Source: CAJXQU01 sp965223825
GTDB taxonomy: Bacteria; Pseudomonadota; Gammaproteobacteria; CAJXQU01
Length of the DNA: 64,000 bases
Reading direction: 5' to 3'
Assembly (NCBI GenBank): GCA_965223825.1
Contig: OZ245018.1
Coordinates: 2,356,001 to 2,420,000 of the forward strand
Positions 60,752-64,000 of the stretch are shown in pieces (position 1 is the stretch's first letter; the number at the start of each line of letters is the position of its first letter). The notes under the pieces were generated by a model that searched no databases, was not told the origin of the DNA, and saw nothing but the letters and a program-made list of their open reading frames with translations. Both the position numbers and the translations under genes were made by a program.

Positions 60752-62917
60752 ATGATAAAGCTGGTCAGGCCCTTCCTGAGATGGGTGTTCAAAGGCTTGT
60801 TTCGAATTAATGTTAACGGCATCGAGCATTATCATAATGCAGGTGATCGTGTGCTCATGGTTTGTAACCATGTGTCGTTATTAGATGGCATCCTGCTTTA
60901 TCTCTTCTTGCCTGAGCCGCCCACCTTTGCGATCAATACGGACATTCATAATCGTTGGTATTTCAAACCACTGTATCGTTTCGTCGATTTATTTGTTCTC
61001 GATCCGCTCAATCCGCTGTCTCTCAAATCCCTGATCAAGTTTTTACGGCAAGATAAAAAAGCGGTGATTTTCCCCGAAGGTCGAATCACGATCACCGGTA
61101 CGCTGATGAAGATTTACGAAGGCACGGGATTAGTCGCGGAGAAATCCGAAGCGGTCATCTTACCGATCGGCATCGAAGGTGCGCAGCACTCAAAAATGTC
61201 ATACATGAAAGGTTTGCTCAAACAGCATTGGTTTCCCAAAATCACCTTGACCATTCATCCTCCAATCCGTTTGAACGATGAAAACACGGAAGAGAATACC
61301 AATCCAAATGTGTCGCAACGTCTGGTCGACATCATGCACGATATCGTCTACAAAAATATTAATTCTGATCGCACCCTATTCCAAGCCGTGATCGATGCAA
61401 TGAAACTGCATGGCGCACGCCAAGAAATCGTTTGTGACAGTCAACGCAACACCCTCACATACCGACAACTGGTGATGCGTAGTTTTATTCTCGGCAAACG
61501 CATTAGTAAACAAACATCGGCGCGCGAATGTGTCGGCGTGCTGCTACCGAATGCGACTGCAAATGTGGTCACGATTGTCGGCTTGCATGCGTATGGTCGC
61601 GTCCCGGCCATGCTGAACTTCACAGCCGGGCCGCAAGGGATCGTGACAGCCTGTGAGACGGCACAGATCAAAACCGTCTATACCTCTCGGAGCTTTATAG
61701 AAAAAGGCGAGTTAGAGGAGGTGATCGCAGCGCTGGAACGCGTGGTGAATATTGTCTACTTAGAAGATTTCGCTTCACATATCAAAGCCCATCACAAAAT
61801 CGCTGGCTTGCTGAAGAGCTTCTTCCCACGCATTGCTTACAGTGTCCGCGCACGTCACACCAACCCGAATGACACGGCAGTGGTGTTGTTTACATCCGGA
61901 TCAGAAGGGATACCGAAAGGTGTGGTTCTCTCACATAAAAATATTCTCAGTAATTATGCGCAGATCCACACCTACATTGGCTTGGTTAAACGTGACTTGA
62001 TCTTCAACGCACTACCGATGTTTCATTCTTTTGGATTTACAGCAGGGACTTTTTTACCGCTATTGGACGGCTCCAAGTTTTTCCTTTATCCCACGCCACT
62101 ACATTACAAAATCATTCCTGAACTCTGCTATCAACTCGGCGCAACGGTCATGTTTGGTACGAATACATTCTTAACCGGTTATGCAAAACACGCACACCCC
62201 GCGGATATGCAATCTTTGCGATACGTAGTGGCGGGCGCTGAAAAGTTACAAGAAGAAACACGCAAAGCCTGGTTCACGAAATTCGGCATCCGTATTTTAG
62301 AAGGCTACGGCGCGACAGAAACGAGTCCTGTTCTCTCAGTCAATACACCGCTTTTTTATAAGGCTGGTAGCGTTGGCCGACTGCTTCCAGATATTCAATA
62401 CCATTTGGAAAAGGTCGAAGGCATGACCGAAGGGGCACGTTTACACGTTAAAGGCCCCAATATTATGCAGGGGTATTTGTTTCACGGTAGCGATGGTCAA
62501 ATTATTCCACCACAAACGGACAGAGGTATCGGTTGGTACGACACCGGCGATATTGTCACCATCGACGATAAAAATTACGTCACGATTGCAGGGCGCGCAA
62601 AACGCTTTGCGAAGATTGGCGGCGAAATGGTCTCACTCACACGCGTTGAAGAGCTCGCCAATAAAGTCTGGCCTGACAAGCTTCACGCTGCCGCCGTATT
62701 ACCAGATAAACGCAAAGGTGAACAGATCATTTTGTTAACCGAACAGCAAGATGCCGATCGGAAAACGTTAGTCACCCGTGCGAAAAAAGAGGGGCTTGCG
62801 GAACTGAATGTGCCACGACAAGTGATCCCGGTCAAAGCCATCCCGATCCTCGGAACGGGTAAAACCGATTTCGCCGCGATCAACGAACTGGCTAAGAAAT
62901 CTGTCGCTTCCTCATAA
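60752..62917 (+). CDS. Aas-like bifunctional acyltransferase / acyl-ACP (AMP-forming) ligase
   Basis: The 721-residue protein joins a PlsC-type acyltransferase (VCNHVSLLDGILL with H-x4-D, then FPEGRITITG and PIGIEGAQHSKMS) at residues 1-200 to an adenylate-forming domain (VVLFTSGSEGIPKGVVLSHKNI, LEGYGATETSPVLSVNTP, WYDTGDIVTIDD, and the C-terminal Lys in GTGKTDF). This is the architecture of E. coli Aas, which re-acylates lysophospholipids with acyl-ACP at the inner membrane. The E. coli partner LplT is not in the window. Close spacing after mltD suggests one transcript. Confidence 0.92.
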   Translation: MIKLVRPFLRWVFKGLFRINVNGIEHYHNAGDRVLMVCNHVSLLDGILLYLFLPEPPTFAINTDIHNRWYFKPLYRFVDLFVLDPLNPLSLKSLIKFLRQDKKAVIFPEGRITITGTLMKIYEGTGLVAEKSEAVILPIGIEGAQHSKMSYMKGLLKQHWFPKITLTIHPPIRLNDENTEENTNPNVSQRLVDIMHDIVYKNINSDRTLFQAVIDAMKLHGARQEIVCDSQRNTLTYRQLVMRSFILGKRISKQTSARECVGVLLPNATANVVTIVGLHAYGRVPAMLNFTAGPQGIVTACETAQIKTVYTSRSFIEKGELEEVIAALERVVNIVYLEDFASHIKAHHKIAGLLKSFFPRIAYSVRARHTNPNDTAVVLFTSGSEGIPKGVVLSHKNILSNYAQIHTYIGLVKRDLIFNALPMFHSFGFTAGTFLPLLDGSKFFLYPTPLHYKIIPELCYQLGATVMFGTNTFLTGYAKHAHPADMQSLRYVVAGAEKLQEETRKAWFTKFGIRILEGYGATETSPVLSVNTPLFYKAGSVGRLLPDIQYHLEKVEGMTEGARLHVKGPNIMQGYLFHGSDGQIIPPQTDRGIGWYDTGDIVTIDDKNYVTIAGRAKRFAKIGGEMVSLTRVEELANKVWPDKLHAAAVLPDKRKGEQIILLTEQQDADRKTLVTRAKKEGLAELNVPRQVIPVKAIPILGTGKTDFAAINELAKKSVASS

Positions 62918-63144
62918 TTTTCTATCCGCAGCCAAAGTCGCGTTTTTACTCACACGATCCTGATCGCATTTCCTGATCGCGTTTCATCGATCTTCTTCCC
63001 ATTTTCCTACTCAAGCCTGATTCATCATGCTGATCAGACCGCTTATCAGCTCACCTCTACCGTTCATCCCATTACTGATTGTCTCGCCGTCAGCAGTCGC
63101 TAATGTTAGCCACAAGAAATTTTATTGTGTCGGTAGACTCGGTC
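62918..63144. other. Gap with no gene before the pil genes
   Basis: Part of a 312-bp gap between the Aas-like gene and pilV. No convincing ORF is present. It contains a 10-bp direct repeat TCCTGATCGC at 62958-62967 and 62971-62980 (13-bp period) and several GATC sites. No clear terminator hairpin with T-run was found. Confidence 0.5.
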
Positions 63145-63159
63145 TGGCCCTGAAATTGC
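63145..63159 (+). promoter_or_regulatory. Sigma-54 (RpoN) promoter upstream of pilV
   Basis: TGGCCC-TGAAA-TTGC matches the -24/-12 consensus TGGCAC-N5-TTGC, with the essential GG and GC dinucleotides 12 bp apart. It lies 71 bp before the first ATG of pilV in the correct orientation. Confidence 0.6.
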
Positions 63160-63229
63160 GTGATCTTAACTACTGACGATTTAAGTCCTGCGCAACACAG
63201 CCGAAGCAGGATGCGATGTAAACGAATGG

Positions 63230-63811
63230 ATGGGAAGTATGGAAAGCAAAACACACTGCCACTACAAACAACACGGTATGACGCTGATCGAAGCGTTGAT
63301 CGCCCTGCTCGTGCTTTCGATTGGATTGCTTGGAACGGCACATCTCATGGCGACAGGAATAAAATTTACGAATAGTTCTTTCGCGCGCACCCAAGCAACG
63401 TTCATCGCGGAAAACTTGGCCGAGCGTATGCGTGCAAACCCTGATGCTATTATTAACGGTGATTACGCCGGTTTTAACTCAAGCAACTCGATCGGCTCGT
63501 GTACTGCACGGCCTGCTCAATATTGCGAAGTCACAGGTAGTTCCGCCGCGACGAGTTGTACATCCGCGCAACTTGCGACATTTGATCTCTACCAAGCTGT
63601 GTGTGGATCGGGCGGGAGTGAAACTGGCTCCGCTGCCCGTGATGTCCTACCGAATGGTCAGGTCAGTGTGGCCTGCAACGATGCACCTTGTGTCGCCACA
63701 TCAACGTATACGCTCACAGTTTCATGGGACGAGACAAATGCAAGCAATGTCAATGGTGCGATCGACGACGTGACAAATACTCAATCAACCCAGTTCATCA
63801 TCACCCCATAG
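63230..63811 (+). CDS. pilV: Type IV pilus minor pilin PilV
   Basis: This type IV prepilin-like protein of 193 residues has a short basic leader ending in HG, a prepilin peptidase site G-M-T-L-I-E and the hydrophobic helix MTLIEALIALLVLSIGLLGTAHLMATGI. Glu5 of the mature form is present. The following FTNSSFARTQATFIAENLAERMRANPDAI and Cys-containing C-terminal domain fit PilV, a minor pilin that primes pilus assembly in the inner membrane. The ATG at 63239 is an alternative start with a better Shine-Dalgarno spacing. It is followed by pilW after 18 bp; no fimT/fimU gene precedes it. Confidence 0.9.
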   Translation: MGSMESKTHCHYKQHGMTLIEALIALLVLSIGLLGTAHLMATGIKFTNSSFARTQATFIAENLAERMRANPDAIINGDYAGFNSSNSIGSCTARPAQYCEVTGSSAATSCTSAQLATFDLYQAVCGSGGSETGSAARDVLPNGQVSVACNDAPCVATSTYTLTVSWDETNASNVNGAIDDVTNTQSTQFIITP

Positions 63812-63829
63812 CAGAGGAATTGATTGATC

Positions 63830-64000
63830 ATGCAAAGCAAACAACAACAATCTGGCTTTTCTATCGTTGAGCTAATGGTCGCAATGGTCATCGGACTGTT
63901 TCTGATCGCGGGCGTTGTCAGCGTGTATATCAGCACCACGGAATCTTCGCGCATCGGCCGTGGTTTACGCACCATGCAAGAGAATGCACGTTTCGCCTTT
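63830..64000 (+). CDS. pilW: Type IV pilus assembly protein PilW (5' part, cut by window edge)
   Basis: The ATG at 63830 opens a frame to the right edge, 57 codons, beginning MQSKQQQSGFSIVELMVAMVIG and continuing with a hydrophobic helix and QENARFAF. The prepilin cleavage site SG-F-S-I-V-E gives a mature Phe1 and Glu5, and the stretch RGLRTMQENARFAF is typical of PilW. It follows pilV with a GAGGA site and should be the second gene of a minor pilin operon (pilV-pilW-pilX-pilY1). Only the N-terminus is seen. Confidence 0.85.
   Translation, partial: MQSKQQQSGFSIVELMVAMVIGLFLIAGVVSVYISTTESSRIGRGLRTMQENARFAF

Noticed and set aside
1..64000. CRISPR array, insertion sequence, prophage or attachment site
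   Set aside because: No regularly spaced direct repeats, transposase or integrase genes, or phage genes were seen; tRNA genes have no duplicated 3' ends nearby.

Overview
The window is chromosomal DNA from a gammaproteobacterium, probably marine or aquatic. The evidence is the recA-recX-alaS order, a proM/argX/hisR-like tRNA cluster, dnaQ-rnhA-methyltransferase beside mltD, dapC-dapD-yffB, lpxH and type IV minor pilins, plus a class GN sortase with its single target, which is typical of marine proteobacteria. Base composition is moderate (mid-40s % GC by eye), with no plasmid, phage or insertion-sequence genes. The genus cannot be fixed from the sequence alone. GATC is strikingly frequent: 24 copies in the first 1.4 kb against about 5.5 expected.

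Layout. 0-1.7 kb: tRNA hydroxylase TrhO and a GST-like protein. 1.9-9.3 kb: the complete Anbu locus, with a circularly permuted ATP-grasp protein, an alpha-E protein, a large transglutaminase/DUF2126 protein and a zinc-ribbon metallopeptidase on the plus strand, and the Anbu proteasome-like protease converging from the other side with an overlapping 3' end. 9.5-15.3 kb: darP diverging from pncC-thpR-recA-recX-alaS. 15.4-25.6 kb: a response-regulator diguanylate cyclase, a tripartite RND efflux operon with a divergent MarR regulator, and a histidine-rich TonB receptor with a small exported His-rich protein. 25.7-29.6 kb: tRNA-His, tRNA-Arg and tRNA-Pro, cysS, two tandem cyclophilins and lpxH.

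29.7-34 kb: an unrecognised membrane protein, a 64-residue ORF, and the class GN sortase target and sortase. 34-40.6 kb (minus strand): an arsenosugar-type cluster (radical SAM ArsS, ArsM-like methyltransferase, two rSAM-associated transferases) with a fatty-acid-hydroxylase/sterol-desaturase-type membrane enzyme translationally coupled between the two transferases, followed by a coupled acetyltransferase/JmjC-like pair. This is the best candidate for an undescribed extension of a pathway, possibly towards an arsenolipid. 40.7-49.8 kb: ilvD, a tandem pair of Roadblock-like proteins without a GTPase, a lytic transglycosylase, pgpA, an IalB-like protein, trmO and a long Lhr helicase. 50-54.5 kb: a GGDEF-EAL protein, a 48-residue secreted peptide gene with its own terminator, and two uncharacterised membrane proteins. 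54.6-64 kb: dapC-dapD-yffB, dnaQ/rnhA/methyltransferase, mltD, an Aas-like acyltransferase-ligase, and pilV-pilW (cut by the right edge) behind a good sigma-54 promoter match.

All assignments come from reading the sequence and from memory of the families. No database search was run. Starts differing from the longest open frame were chosen by Shine-Dalgarno position, family length or coupling, as stated in each entry.
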